Below are positions 17,203 through 26,177 of a DNA stretch of 64,000 bases, piece after piece; within the stretch, counting starts at the first letter, position 1, and each line of letters opens with the position of its first letter. This DNA comes from CAYTBN01 sp964436045 (GTDB lineage Bacteria; Myxococcota_A; UBA796; UBA9615; CAYRNR01). The position numbers were made by a program, and so were the translations under genes. The DNA is taken from NCBI GenBank assembly GCA_964436045.1, contig CAYTBN010000011.1, forward strand, positions 62,001 to 126,000, given 5' to 3'. The notes under the pieces are model-generated. The model worked only from the letters and a program-made list of their open reading frames with translations, was not told where the DNA came from and made no database searches.

Positions 17203-18504
17203 ATGATCGGATTGCTACGACGACGCCCGGCCATCGAGCTGGACGACCTGGAGCGGGCGGCGCGGGTGACCCTGCTGCGGCTGGGGGAGCGGGCGCCGGC
17301 GGGCGCCGGAGACGATGGGGAGCAGAACGCGCGCGGCACACGTGTGAGCCTGCGGCTGAATCACGAGTCGCTGGCGGCCATCGGGCTGCCGCGGACGCTG
17401 GTGGCCGGGGACCTACAGCGGAGCCTGGACGAGTGGGCGTCGCTGGAGCTGCCCTCGCGGACACCGGTGGACGTGGAGCTGGTGCCGGATCGGTCGCTGA
17501 CGCCGGGGGACGTGCGGGTGTGGTTCGGCGACGGTCGGCCACGGCCGGCGACTCCGGTGACCGCCGCGGCGTCCCTCCTCGAGGTCGAAGGGACCGGAAG
17601 GGACGAGGCGGGCGATCCGGAGACCGGAGACGCGGTAGCGTGTCCCGAGGAAGCGGAACCCGAGGTACCCGCCGGCGGCAAACGCGATAGAATCGGCGCC
17701 ACCCGCCGGCCGAGGGCCCGCAAGAGGGGGTACAGCGCCATGGCCGTGCTCGCGCCGAGGAGCAACGCCCGCCGGATCCGCCGCAAGCGGATGGTGGTCC
17801 TGCTCGCGGTGCTGGTGGCGGCCCTGTGCTGGTACCTGGTGGGTCCGGCGCTGGCCGACACCTACGCGGCGCCGGGTCCGGCTCCGGACGTGGTGTTGGT
17901 GGACGGGTCGCCGGCGACGCCCGAGGGCGGTTGGGGCGGCCTGTGGCCCTGGCTGGCCGGAGCCGCGCTGGCGACGGCGGCCCTGACCGGGCTGGGGCTG
18001 CTGGGAATGGCGGCGCTGGGAGCGCTGCGACGCCAGCGCCGGGTGCGCTCGCCGTCCGCGGAGACCTTCCCGCCGACGATGGCTCACCAGGCCGTCAGCG
18101 AGGGGACGCGGGACCGGGCGGACGCCCAGGCCGACGCCGGGGCGATGTTGACTGATCTGCGCCGGGTGCGCGACGTGGCCGACGTCGAAGGCTGGACCGG
18201 AGTGGTGGACGATGCGATGGCCATCGAGAAGGACCTGCACTGGATCCGCCAGAAGCTGGCGTTTGCGCCGGCGGGGCGGTTGGCAGCGGCTCGGGGTAAC
18301 GCCGTGGACGTGGGCGCCGTGATAGAAGCGGACCAGGGAGCGGCAGGGGCATTGACCCGGCTGGGCGAGGAGCTACAGGTGCTCCGCCAGCGGGCGCGTG
18401 GCGCGTCGGGCTCGAGCCTGGTGGTGGAACTGGCGAGCCTGCGACAGCGGGCGGGCGACCTGCGCGGCATGATCGCGCGGCGGCCGGCAATGATCATCGA
18501 CTGA
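17203..18504 (+). CDS. two-TM membrane protein with N-terminal FhaA-N-like domain
   Basis: 433 residues, GAGGAGG upstream of the ATG. Residues 1-115 (DDLERAARVTLLRL... RVSLRLNHESLAAIGLPRTL... VDVELVPDRSLTPGDVRVWF) follow the same pattern as the FhaA-N domain of the gene at 935-1960. A low-complexity charged linker, two membrane helices (about 197-217 and 246-276) and a helical cytoplasmic C-terminus (TDLRRVRDVADVEGW... LTRLGEELQVLRQRA) follow. There is no FHA domain. It sits directly before the SPFH gene. I do not know a characterised homologue. Confidence 0.75.
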   Translation: MIGLLRRRPAIELDDLERAARVTLLRLGERAPAGAGDDGEQNARGTRVSLRLNHESLAAIGLPRTLVAGDLQRSLDEWASLELPSRTPVDVELVPDRSLTPGDVRVWFGDGRPRPATPVTAAASLLEVEGTGRDEAGDPETGDAVACPEEAEPEVPAGGKRDRIGATRRPRARKRGYSAMAVLAPRSNARRIRRKRMVVLLAVLVAALCWYLVGPALADTYAAPGPAPDVVLVDGSPATPEGGWGGLWPWLAGAALATAALTGLGLLGMAALGALRRQRRVRSPSAETFPPTMAHQAVSEGTRDRADAQADAGAMLTDLRRVRDVADVEGWTGVVDDAMAIEKDLHWIRQKLAFAPAGRLAAARGNAVDVGAVIEADQGAAGALTRLGEELQVLRQRARGASGSSLVVELASLRQRAGDLRGMIARRPAMIID

Positions 18505-18538
18505 GCGGAATCCGAGGGACGGGAAAGGGAGGACGACC

Positions 18539-21181
18539 ATGGCATACATCGAGTGGCGCCGGGGCGAGGGAGTGGTGGCCTGTCGGCTGGACCGGGGCAT
18601 GATCCCGACCGGCGATCGGGTGGCTGGCGTGGCCGCGGACGGCGTGGGGACCGGCCGTCCCGAGACCGTGGTCGTCGATCCCGACGGGTTGCTCCGCAAG
18701 GGCGTCAAGGCGGTCAAGAACCTCGGTGGTACGGCTCCCGCGCTCGAGAAGGGCGTGTTCGTCGAGATGGGCACCCGGGCGCTGTTCTTCGCCAACGGAC
18801 GCTACGAGGGCGAGCTGGCCCAGGGCGCCTACCGGCTGGACAAGATCGAGCGCATCCTCGAGAAGCAGCTCCACGTCTACCACCCGGTGGTGGTGCTGCT
18901 GGACGCCGCCGAGACCTGGATCGACTTCGAGATCCACGGGAAGCGCACGAAGGATCTGCAGGACGCCGACGTCTTCTTGCAGTTGGCTCTACAGCTGGTG
19001 GATCCGGAGCTGTTCTTGGCCAACCTCATGAAGGGCGGCGATGCGTTCACCGAGAAAGACCTGCGGGTACGCCTGTTCCAGCCGCTGGCCCAAGGGGTCG
19101 AACAGTTCGTGGCCTCTCGGGACGGGGCAGAGCTGTCCCATATCACCGATCAGACGCGCGACCTGATGCTGGCCGTTCTGCAAGGCAGTTGCCGCGACGT
19201 GCTTGCCGCGATGGGTTTCGCCCTGGTGCGGGTCAACGTCTTCAACACGGACGTGGCGCTGGACAACGCGCGCACCGCGAACGCCGCGCGGCGGGCCCGG
19301 GAGCGGGCCGAACTGGCCGACGACATGGCCCAGGCCGAGGTGGACGCGGAGCGCCTGGAGTGGGGGCTGCAGCAGTCCCGCGACGAGTACCGCCGGCGCA
19401 AGGCGCAGGAGGACGCGGAGCGGCAGCAGAAGCGCGGCGACGCCGAGGACGGCCTCGAGGACCGCGACTGGCAGGCCGACTACGACGATCGCAGCGATGC
19501 CCGCGACTTGACCGACACGCGCCGCCGCATCGACATGTGGGCCCGCTTCGCCGACGAGACCCTGCGCAAGGAGGTGCTGGAGAAGGGCCACGTCCTCGAG
19601 CTCCAAGAGCAGCTCGCGAAGATCCACCAGGAGTACCGCCAGCTCGGCGTGATCCGCGACGAGGAGTGGCGCAAGTTCCAAGACGAGGTCGACTGGGCCC
19701 ACCTCGAGGCCGACTGGGATCGCCAGGATCGGCTGGCGACGCGCCAGGACAAGGAGGAGCAGCAGCGCCGCCAGCGCAAGCACATCCTGGTCCTGCTGGA
19801 CATGAAGCTGGCCAAAGAGCTGCAGCAGACCCAGCTGCGGGACTCGTCCGACATCATCCGGCTCAAGCTGGAGCTGGCCTGCTGCCAGATCGAGGAGAAG
19901 CTGGAGCTGGACAAGGTCGAGGAGCGGGCCAAGCAGGAGCTCGGCCAGGTGCTGTTCGGGGGGCAGCGCGATGCGGCGGCGCGCGGTCAGGAGCTGACCG
20001 AGCAATCACTGACCTTCCAGCAGCGCACGGAGGGCATGAAGCGAGTCCTGCAGTCCGACGAACTCAAGTACGAGGTCGAGGTCAACCAGCTGCAGACGGA
20101 GATCACCCTGGCTGCCATGGATCGCGAGGAGGCGGTCAACCTGCTCGCCAAGATCACGCAGGAAGGCGAGAAGGGGGCGGTCTCACACGGCCTGGAGATC
20201 ACGGCGCTGAAGCTGGCCGCTGCCCTGCAACGCCGCGACGACGAATTCCAGCAAGAGCTGAAGGAGCGGGAGGACGCCGCGCGTCTGGGCAACGAGATCA
20301 ACGTCGCCACCGCGGATGCCGAGGCGCAGGCCGAGTGGTCGGCCGCGGAGGTCCGCCACCGGATCGAGACGGCCAAGCTCGAGCGCAAGCGTGCCGAGTT
20401 GCAGATGGAGATCGAGGCGGCCCAGGAGAACAAGCTCAACAAGGTGATCGTCCTGCAGAAGCTGTCCGAGATCGACGAGGCCATGGAGCAGGCTGTCCAT
20501 CGCCGGAAGATGGACCTGAAAGAGCTGGACCACCGGCACGATCTGGGCCGCAGGGGGGCCGAACTCGACAAGACCCGGGTCACCCTGGAGCACGAGGCCG
20601 GGATCAAGCGCCAGGAGACTGAGGTCCGCATCCGCGAGCTGGAGGCAGAGGAGCGCCTGAACGAGGTCCGCGCGACCATGAGCCCGGAGCAACTGGACGC
20701 CCTGCTCGGCAACGAGCTGGCCCGGATCGCTTCGTACAAGGTGGAGGAGAAGGAGGCGGTCATCGCCGCGCTGGAGAAGGCCAACGTCGAGCTCGAGGCA
20801 GCGCGGGCATCCGGCGACGAGCGCTACGAGAAGGTGCTCCAGGATCAGCAAGCGGGCTTCGAACGGTTCTTCGACAAGCACCGCACCGACATCAACCGGG
20901 CGATGGACACGGTCAAGGAAGTGTCGATGAAGGCGATGGAGGAGACCCGCCGCACGGCGGAGGCGGGGTTCGGCAAGACCCACGGCGACGCCGACGAGCT
21001 GGCTGACCTCCAGGGCAGGCGCGTGGACGACGCCAAGGAGGCCCGGACCGAGACCGTGGGCGCGGTCGTCGGCGCCGCTCGGCCCGCGGAGAAGGAGACC
21101 GTCCTGACGGAATGCAAGCAGTGCGGGCATCCGATGGGGCCGGATGACGTGTTTTGCTCCAAGTGCGCCTGGAAGAAGTAG
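18539..21181 (+). CDS. SPFH-like domain protein with very long coiled coil and C-terminal zinc ribbon
   Basis: 880 residues, GGGAGG upstream of ATG. Residues about 60-250 (VFVEMGTRALFFANGRYEGELAQGAYRL... WIDFEIHGKRTKDLQDADVFLQLALQLVDPELF... LMLAVLQGSCRDVLAAMGFALVRVNVF) have the layout of an SPFH/band-7 domain of the YdjI type. Residues 250-830 are almost uninterrupted charged coiled coil (many ER, EE, KR pairs). The end is a zinc ribbon (CKQCGHPMGPDDVFCSKCAWKK, written in parts: CKQC and CSKC). SPFH proteins oligomerise on membranes as scaffolds. No transmembrane helix is visible. A membrane-associated scaffold feeding kinase B is inferred from position. Confidence 0.78.
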   Translation: MAYIEWRRGEGVVACRLDRGMIPTGDRVAGVAADGVGTGRPETVVVDPDGLLRKGVKAVKNLGGTAPALEKGVFVEMGTRALFFANGRYEGELAQGAYRLDKIERILEKQLHVYHPVVVLLDAAETWIDFEIHGKRTKDLQDADVFLQLALQLVDPELFLANLMKGGDAFTEKDLRVRLFQPLAQGVEQFVASRDGAELSHITDQTRDLMLAVLQGSCRDVLAAMGFALVRVNVFNTDVALDNARTANAARRARERAELADDMAQAEVDAERLEWGLQQSRDEYRRRKAQEDAERQQKRGDAEDGLEDRDWQADYDDRSDARDLTDTRRRIDMWARFADETLRKEVLEKGHVLELQEQLAKIHQEYRQLGVIRDEEWRKFQDEVDWAHLEADWDRQDRLATRQDKEEQQRRQRKHILVLLDMKLAKELQQTQLRDSSDIIRLKLELACCQIEEKLELDKVEERAKQELGQVLFGGQRDAAARGQELTEQSLTFQQRTEGMKRVLQSDELKYEVEVNQLQTEITLAAMDREEAVNLLAKITQEGEKGAVSHGLEITALKLAAALQRRDDEFQQELKEREDAARLGNEINVATADAEAQAEWSAAEVRHRIETAKLERKRAELQMEIEAAQENKLNKVIVLQKLSEIDEAMEQAVHRRKMDLKELDHRHDLGRRGAELDKTRVTLEHEAGIKRQETEVRIRELEAEERLNEVRATMSPEQLDALLGNELARIASYKVEEKEAVIAALEKANVELEAARASGDERYEKVLQDQQAGFERFFDKHRTDINRAMDTVKEVSMKAMEETRRTAEAGFGKTHGDADELADLQGRRVDDAKEARTETVGAVVGAARPAEKETVLTECKQCGHPMGPDDVFCSKCAWKK

Positions 21182-21194
21182 GCCCGCCGCGCGC

Positions 21195-22499
21195 ATGTCG
21201 GACCACACCGGAGACAGCTCCCCGCCGTCGCCGGCCGCCGACCCCCTCCTCACCCTCACCACCCTCACCGAGCTGGCCGACATGCCCGAGGAGCGGATCC
21301 GGCACCTGCGGGAGCTGCTGGACGGGATCCGGGATGGCGGGGAGGCGGCGGGTTCGGACGAGCTGGCCGGGCGGCTCGAAGAGCTACGGCGGGGCGAGAC
21401 CGACCCCCAGGTGCTGTCCCTGGCGCGGCAGGCCGCCATCGCGGCCGGGCGAGCCCGGATCGGGCTGGGGCCGGCGAAGGAGGCGGTGTCGGGCCGCACG
21501 GACACGCTGCTGAGGCTGCGCCACACCACCGAGCTGAAGCGCCACTACAGCCGGATCAACACCGGACGGTCGCTGGAGCAGCGCTACGATTTGGGCGAGC
21601 CGGCGGACAGCCTGCTGGGCGTGGGCGGATTCGGGGCGGCCTACCGGGCGACGGAGCGGGGGACGGGCCGTGAGGTGGTGATCAAGTTCGTCCACGGGGA
21701 GGGTAAGACTCCGACTTTCATGGCCGAACGGTTCCGGCGCGAGGTGCGGGGGTTGGCGGCGGCCGAGGACGCCGGCTCACCGCGGGTCGTCCGGCTGGTG
21801 GAGCACGGGGAGATCGACGGTCGGATCTACGTGATCACCGGGTTCGTGCCAGGGGGGACCCTGCACGAGCTGCTGGAGGACTACGCGGACGGGCTACCAC
21901 CGGTGGTGGTGGCGCACTGGGGGCTGCAGCTGGTCGAGACCCTGGGCTCGCTGCACGACGCCGGGATCGTCCACCGGGACGTCAAGCCGGCCAACCTGCT
22001 GTTGTCGTGGGCCCCGGACAGCGCTGCCCTCGACCGGCTGGACGACGACCCGACCGCCCCGTTGGACGGGGTCCCCGACCTGCTGCTCGCCGACTTCGGC
22101 GCAGTCCTGCTGTACCGCGAGGAGCGGTTCTCGCGTTACGAGGGGCCGGGAGCGGCCACTCCCTACACCCGCGGCTACGCCCCCGTCGAGCAGGTGCTGC
22201 GCCTGCCCGAGCAGGGGCCCCACACCGACCTGTTCGCCCTGGGGGTGTTGCTGACCGAGATGCTCACGGGCAGCCGCCGTCGCGAGCAGGCCACGCGGCT
22301 GCTGGACGGGGGAGGGGACGAGGAACCCGCGGCCGAGGCGCTGGACGCCCTGGAACGGATCCCGCCCCGGCTGGCCGAGGTGTTGGCCGACTGCGTGGAG
22401 CCCCGCCCCGAGGTCCGGCTGAGCGACATCCGCAAGTTCGAGATCGCCCTTCGCGCCGAGTTCGTTGCCCTGCGCGGCGGCGACGAGGTGGTGCGATGA
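21195..22499 (+). CDS. Ser/Thr protein kinase B, coupled to a sigma factor gene
   Basis: 434 residues from ATG 21195, 13 bases after the SPFH gene. N-terminal helical region (LADMPEERIRHLRELLDGI... DPQVLSLARQAAIAAGRARIGLG) as in kinase A, then the kinase domain: GVGGFGAAYRA, Lys in VVIKFV, HRDVKPANLLL, ADFGAV, YAPVEQ in place of APE, DLFALGVLLTEML. The same insertion between catalytic loop and DFG is present (rich in Asp, DRLDDDP). Cytoplasmic. ATGA overlap with the sigma gene. Kinases A and B are clear paralogues, so the gene pair has been duplicated. Confidence 0.88.
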   Translation: MSDHTGDSSPPSPAADPLLTLTTLTELADMPEERIRHLRELLDGIRDGGEAAGSDELAGRLEELRRGETDPQVLSLARQAAIAAGRARIGLGPAKEAVSGRTDTLLRLRHTTELKRHYSRINTGRSLEQRYDLGEPADSLLGVGGFGAAYRATERGTGREVVIKFVHGEGKTPTFMAERFRREVRGLAAAEDAGSPRVVRLVEHGEIDGRIYVITGFVPGGTLHELLEDYADGLPPVVVAHWGLQLVETLGSLHDAGIVHRDVKPANLLLSWAPDSAALDRLDDDPTAPLDGVPDLLLADFGAVLLYREERFSRYEGPGAATPYTRGYAPVEQVLRLPEQGPHTDLFALGVLLTEMLTGSRRREQATRLLDGGGDEEPAAEALDALERIPPRLAEVLADCVEPRPEVRLSDIRKFEIALRAEFVALRGGDEVVR

Positions 22500-23065
22500 C
22501 GACCGCCGTCGAGCTGCTCGAGGGCTGCCGGGCCGGCGACGCCGCGGCCTGGGCTGAGCTGTCCGAGAAGATCCGGGTGATCCTCGCCTCCCGGATCCGC
22601 GAGCCCCGCATCGACCGGGACGACTTGCAGCAGATGTGCCTGCAGTGGCTGCTGGAGCGGGGTCTGGCGAAGGTGAACGAGCCCGAGGCGTTCCACGCAT
22701 TCCTGTGGAAGTCGATCCCTCGGTACGCCCGCGAGAAGCTGGGACTCAAATGGACCCGGACCGAGTTCCCGCCGCCCCCCGTCGGTGACGACGATCTGGA
22801 CCCCTTCGAGCGGCTGCTGGGCAAGGGCATCACCCTCGACCGGGCGGTCTACCATCGCCACGCGTTCCGCGACGCCCTGGAGTCCCTGGACGAGGGCGAC
22901 GCGGCCGTGTTGCGGCTCTACGTTCGCTACAAGCAGGGCGAGCTGACCTACGAGGCGATGATCGCCGAGGCAGGCGTGGGCAAGCGCAACACGATGGCGT
23001 CGATGATTCGCCGCGCCCAGCTTCGATTTCTGGAGCTGCTTCGCGAGAAGGGGATGACCGTCTGA
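22496..23065 (+). CDS. sigma-70-family (ECF-like) sigma factor B
   Basis: 189 residues from ATG 22496 overlapping the kinase stop. Sigma-2-like region: LEGCRAGDAAAWAELSEKIR... DDLQQMCLQWLLERGL... FHAFLWKSIPRYAREKL; sigma-4-like helix-turn-helix: LESLDEGDAAVLRLYVRYKQGELTYEAMIAEAGVGKRNTMASMIRRAQLRFLELL. Shares organisation but only modest sequence with sigma A. Convergent with the protease gene ending 6 bases away. Target promoters unknown. Confidence 0.75.
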   Translation: MTTAVELLEGCRAGDAAAWAELSEKIRVILASRIREPRIDRDDLQQMCLQWLLERGLAKVNEPEAFHAFLWKSIPRYAREKLGLKWTRTEFPPPPVGDDDLDPFERLLGKGITLDRAVYHRHAFRDALESLDEGDAAVLRLYVRYKQGELTYEAMIAEAGVGKRNTMASMIRRAQLRFLELLREKGMTV

Positions 23066-23071
23066 ACGGGA

Positions 23072-24145
23072 TCAGTGATCGACCATCGACCCCGGCGTCG
23101 GGGCGATCTGGTCCACCAATTCCTCGGTGATTCCCATGGCCGCGGCGGCCTCCGGGTTGCTGCGGACGGCGTTGCGCAGGCGTTCGCGGGCGGTTGGGTG
23201 GGTGGCGAACTCCGCCACCACGCCGTGGGCCTCGAAGACGGCCATGGTCAGCAGGGCGAAGACCTGACCCGCGAACCAGTGCGCCTTGCTCGGCGAGCTG
23301 GCGATGACCGACGAGGCGAAGCTGTCGGCGTCCCGCTCCTGGTTCTGGCACACCTCCAGCGGCTGGCCGCTGTAGCCGAGGCCGTAGATGTGGCCGTAGC
23401 AGACGTGGCCCAGCTCGTGGCCGATCACGTACATCACCATCGCGCAGAGGAGCTCGCGGGCGAACAGCAGGCGCGCAATCTCCTCATCGCCAGGCTGGGC
23501 CGCCACAGGAAGGGCCGCGAGCGGTGCGCCGGGGGGCGTGGCCTGGCGCTGGTTGGCGTAGGCCCGCAGGCCCGGGACCGTGCCTCCGGAATCGGACGTG
23601 ACCACGATCGCCATCGCCCCGAACTCCCGGACCAGCCCACCCAGCACCACCACCCGCGGCCCGATCGCGTCGGGCATCGCGAAGGCGTTGAAGTCCGGGT
23701 CCTCCTCGACGTAGGCGAAGCGTGTCGAGCTGGCCGCGTCGTCGTATGCCTTGTTCTCGCGCACGTGTCGGCTGCGGAACACCAGCTGGCGCAGCTCCCC
23801 GACCTCGGGCGCGTCGGGCACGAATCCCGGCGGGAAGCGGAGCGGCTCTTCCGTCTTTCGGCCCAGCGAGGCTCCGCCCTTCAGGCCGAGCCCCCTCCGG
23901 CGCGACGCGGTCCGCGGGGCGCCCGCTCCATCTAGCCGCCGGTCCAGGTCGGCGAGCCTGTCGTCCAGGCTGGAGTTCAGCCGCTCCAGCCGACTGTTCA
24001 GCCCCGCGTCGAAGTCCGTGAGGTGTTCGTCTTGCCGTCGATCGGAGGTGTCGATGTCGGCCGGGTCGTGCTTGCATGACGGGCAGCACAGATCGGGCGC
24101 GTCGATCCAGCGGTAGTCGAGCCCACAAGCCGCGCAGGTGGGCAT
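23072..24145 (-). CDS. M48-family metalloprotease with N-terminal zinc ribbon
   Basis: 357 residues from ATG 24145; AGAAGGGGGG sits 5 bases upstream and a TATGCT hexamer at 24171-24176, so the in-frame ATG at 24232 is rejected. N-terminal ribbon CAACG...CCPSC, a short coiled coil, then the protease domain with YVIGHELGHVCYGH (HExxH) and NQERDADSFA supplying the third zinc ligand. No transmembrane helix is clear. It shares its fold and zinc-ribbon habit with the protease at 2-871, which has the ribbon at the other end. Substrate unknown. Confidence 0.86.
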   Translation of the reverse strand: MPTCAACGLDYRWIDAPDLCCPSCKHDPADIDTSDRRQDEHLTDFDAGLNSRLERLNSSLDDRLADLDRRLDGAGAPRTASRRRGLGLKGGASLGRKTEEPLRFPPGFVPDAPEVGELRQLVFRSRHVRENKAYDDAASSTRFAYVEEDPDFNAFAMPDAIGPRVVVLGGLVREFGAMAIVVTSDSGGTVPGLRAYANQRQATPPGAPLAALPVAAQPGDEEIARLLFARELLCAMVMYVIGHELGHVCYGHIYGLGYSGQPLEVCQNQERDADSFASSVIASSPSKAHWFAGQVFALLTMAVFEAHGVVAEFATHPTARERLRNAVRSNPEAAAAMGITEELVDQIAPTPGSMVDH

Positions 24146-24276
24146 GGCATCCCCCCTTCTCTGGCGGACAAGCATACCGTGGACACCACCGCGCTGTCCC
24201 CGACCTGCCCGCACTTGCACGGAGGCGTACAATAGGCGGTCCCGCCCGGGGACGGCGGGATGCGAGGTGTGGGGAT

Positions 24277-26157
24277 ATGGATAACAGGGTGAAGTGCAGC
24301 GGCTGTGGGTTCATGAACGACGCAGAGGCCCAGCGCTGTGGGCAGTGCAACGAGCCACTTCCGATCGGGGATCTCTCGAACTTCTCCCTGACCGGAGCCG
24401 AAGCGGCCGACGAGACCATCGCGTTCTTCGACCACGTCAATCTGATGATCACGGATATCGTCCGCAAGGCGAACGCCACCAACTGGCAGGTCCGCGGCAA
24501 GGACGAGGCTCGGCTGGCCCGGGTGCTCGGCCGCATCCAATCGGAGCTGCCCGCCGACCAGTTCCAGCTGCTGACCTATGGCGTCGAGGCACGACTGCTC
24601 AAGCTGAAGTCGAGCGGACGCGATGTCGTCCGCCGTGTGGTCCGGAGCGTGCTCGCGGGAGTCGCCGGTCCGGCGGAAGCGGCGCCTTGTTCGACCCCGC
24701 TCCGCGTGTCCGTGGACGTCGCGGCCAATCCGTCCGAGGAGTTGGTCGTGCTTACGCTCAAGGCGAACCGACATCCGGACGCCCGGCTGAGCGATGTGGA
24801 GGTGCTCGCCTTCGCTGAAGAAGGCGTCGAAGACGTGATCAAGATCGTTCCCCCACAAAAGACGAAGATGTCGATGGAGGAGGTCGAGGAGCGCAACTTC
24901 AGCTACCAGGTCGCGCTCAAAGGAGCCGGTGAGGCGAAGGTCAGGGTGCAAGTCCGCCTGGGATGCACGGGAGATACGAAAGACCGAATCTGCGCCTGCG
25001 CCTACCATTCCGAGTTCCGCTGGCACGTCGGCGTGGACGGGCGCAACAAGACCGTCGTCTACCAGCTCCAGGTGATCGAACCGAATACGTCGATCGTCCG
25101 CGTCGCGTTCGGGAAGGGCGATGAGGCGGAGCGAACCACCCTGGACGACGAGGGGGAGGGAGACGGCATCGGTCGGCAGCAGTTCGCTCTCCCCCTCTTC
25201 CTCGATATCGACCACTTCGAGACCCAGGCCAGTGCGCTGTATGACGGGGCTCCCGGCCTCGTCTCCCCAGGTGACGGACGTGTGCGCGCCGGTCATTTCC
25301 TGGTCGAGGCCGGCGACCAACGCCGCGTGTTGTTCGTGCTGCTGGACGACACCCTCTCCCTGGGGCGCTCGGACCGCAATCATATCGTCACCCGAGTGGG
25401 TCGGTTGAACCGGGACGAGAAGCACTGGGGATTCGTCAGCAAGCGGCACGGGCGGTTGCGGTGGATGGGGCCCTCGGAAGGAGCCTTCCTCGCCGACGGT
25501 CTGGAGTCGGGTGAGGGGTCGACCAACAAGACCGAGATCCGCCGCGGAGGGCGCCGCCGGTTCCCCCTCGACGGCGGATCGAAGCATCTGGAGACGATGG
25601 ACCGGATCGAGGTCCCGCGGCTGGCGGGAAACGTCGAGAGGCCGTACGCGCTGTACTTCCACGATCACCGGACCTGGGACCGCAAGCAGCCCACGGGCAA
25701 GACGATCTGTCTGACCCTGGATCCGGACCGGGCGATGCACGAGATCATCCAGCCCGAGCGTCCGTACCTCTACGCCTGGCTCCCCGAGGCCGATCACGAG
25801 CTACTCGTCGGCTCCACGTCGTACACGGCGGTGGAGCTGCCGGGGGTCGGCGCCGAGCAGGCGTTCCGGTTGCTCCGCGACGAGGCGGGCCACCTCTACG
25901 TGTCCCCGTGCAGCGGTGTGAAGATGGTCCACGAGCGGGCCGGGGTCGAGCGTGCTCTGAGGCCCCACGCCTGGTACCAGCTCGCGGGCGAGGACGTGCT
26001 GCGCTGCGGCGAAGCGGAGCTGACCTACGCGATCCACCAGGACATGGACGAATCCGACCCCAATCTGGGCCTCTGCTACCCGGGAGAGCGCGGCCCCTTC
26101 GGCCCGCCCGAGGAGTTCCGGGATCTGCTGTTGCCGTTGATGGTGCCGGCGGAGTGA
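24277..26157 (+). CDS. zinc-ribbon protein with central FHA-like domain
   Basis: 626 residues from ATG 24277. Residues 6-25 form a zinc ribbon (CSGCGFMNDAEAQRCGQC). A helical region and an immunoglobulin-like beta region follow (VSVDVAANPSEELVVLTLKANRHPDARLSDVEVLAF). Around residues 345-440 the pattern TLSLGRSDRNHIVTRVGRL... VSKRHGRLRW matches an FHA domain (GR and SKRH). The last 200 residues are beta-rich and unassigned. A TACAAT hexamer at 24228-24233 may be its promoter. Likely a phosphopeptide reader for the kinases nearby; this is inference. Confidence 0.75.
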   Translation: MDNRVKCSGCGFMNDAEAQRCGQCNEPLPIGDLSNFSLTGAEAADETIAFFDHVNLMITDIVRKANATNWQVRGKDEARLARVLGRIQSELPADQFQLLTYGVEARLLKLKSSGRDVVRRVVRSVLAGVAGPAEAAPCSTPLRVSVDVAANPSEELVVLTLKANRHPDARLSDVEVLAFAEEGVEDVIKIVPPQKTKMSMEEVEERNFSYQVALKGAGEAKVRVQVRLGCTGDTKDRICACAYHSEFRWHVGVDGRNKTVVYQLQVIEPNTSIVRVAFGKGDEAERTTLDDEGEGDGIGRQQFALPLFLDIDHFETQASALYDGAPGLVSPGDGRVRAGHFLVEAGDQRRVLFVLLDDTLSLGRSDRNHIVTRVGRLNRDEKHWGFVSKRHGRLRWMGPSEGAFLADGLESGEGSTNKTEIRRGGRRRFPLDGGSKHLETMDRIEVPRLAGNVERPYALYFHDHRTWDRKQPTGKTICLTLDPDRAMHEIIQPERPYLYAWLPEADHELLVGSTSYTAVELPGVGAEQAFRLLRDEAGHLYVSPCSGVKMVHERAGVERALRPHAWYQLAGEDVLRCGEAELTYAIHQDMDESDPNLGLCYPGERGPFGPPEEFRDLLLPLMVPAE

Positions 26158-26177
26158 TCGGGCGGGTGCCGTCCCCG

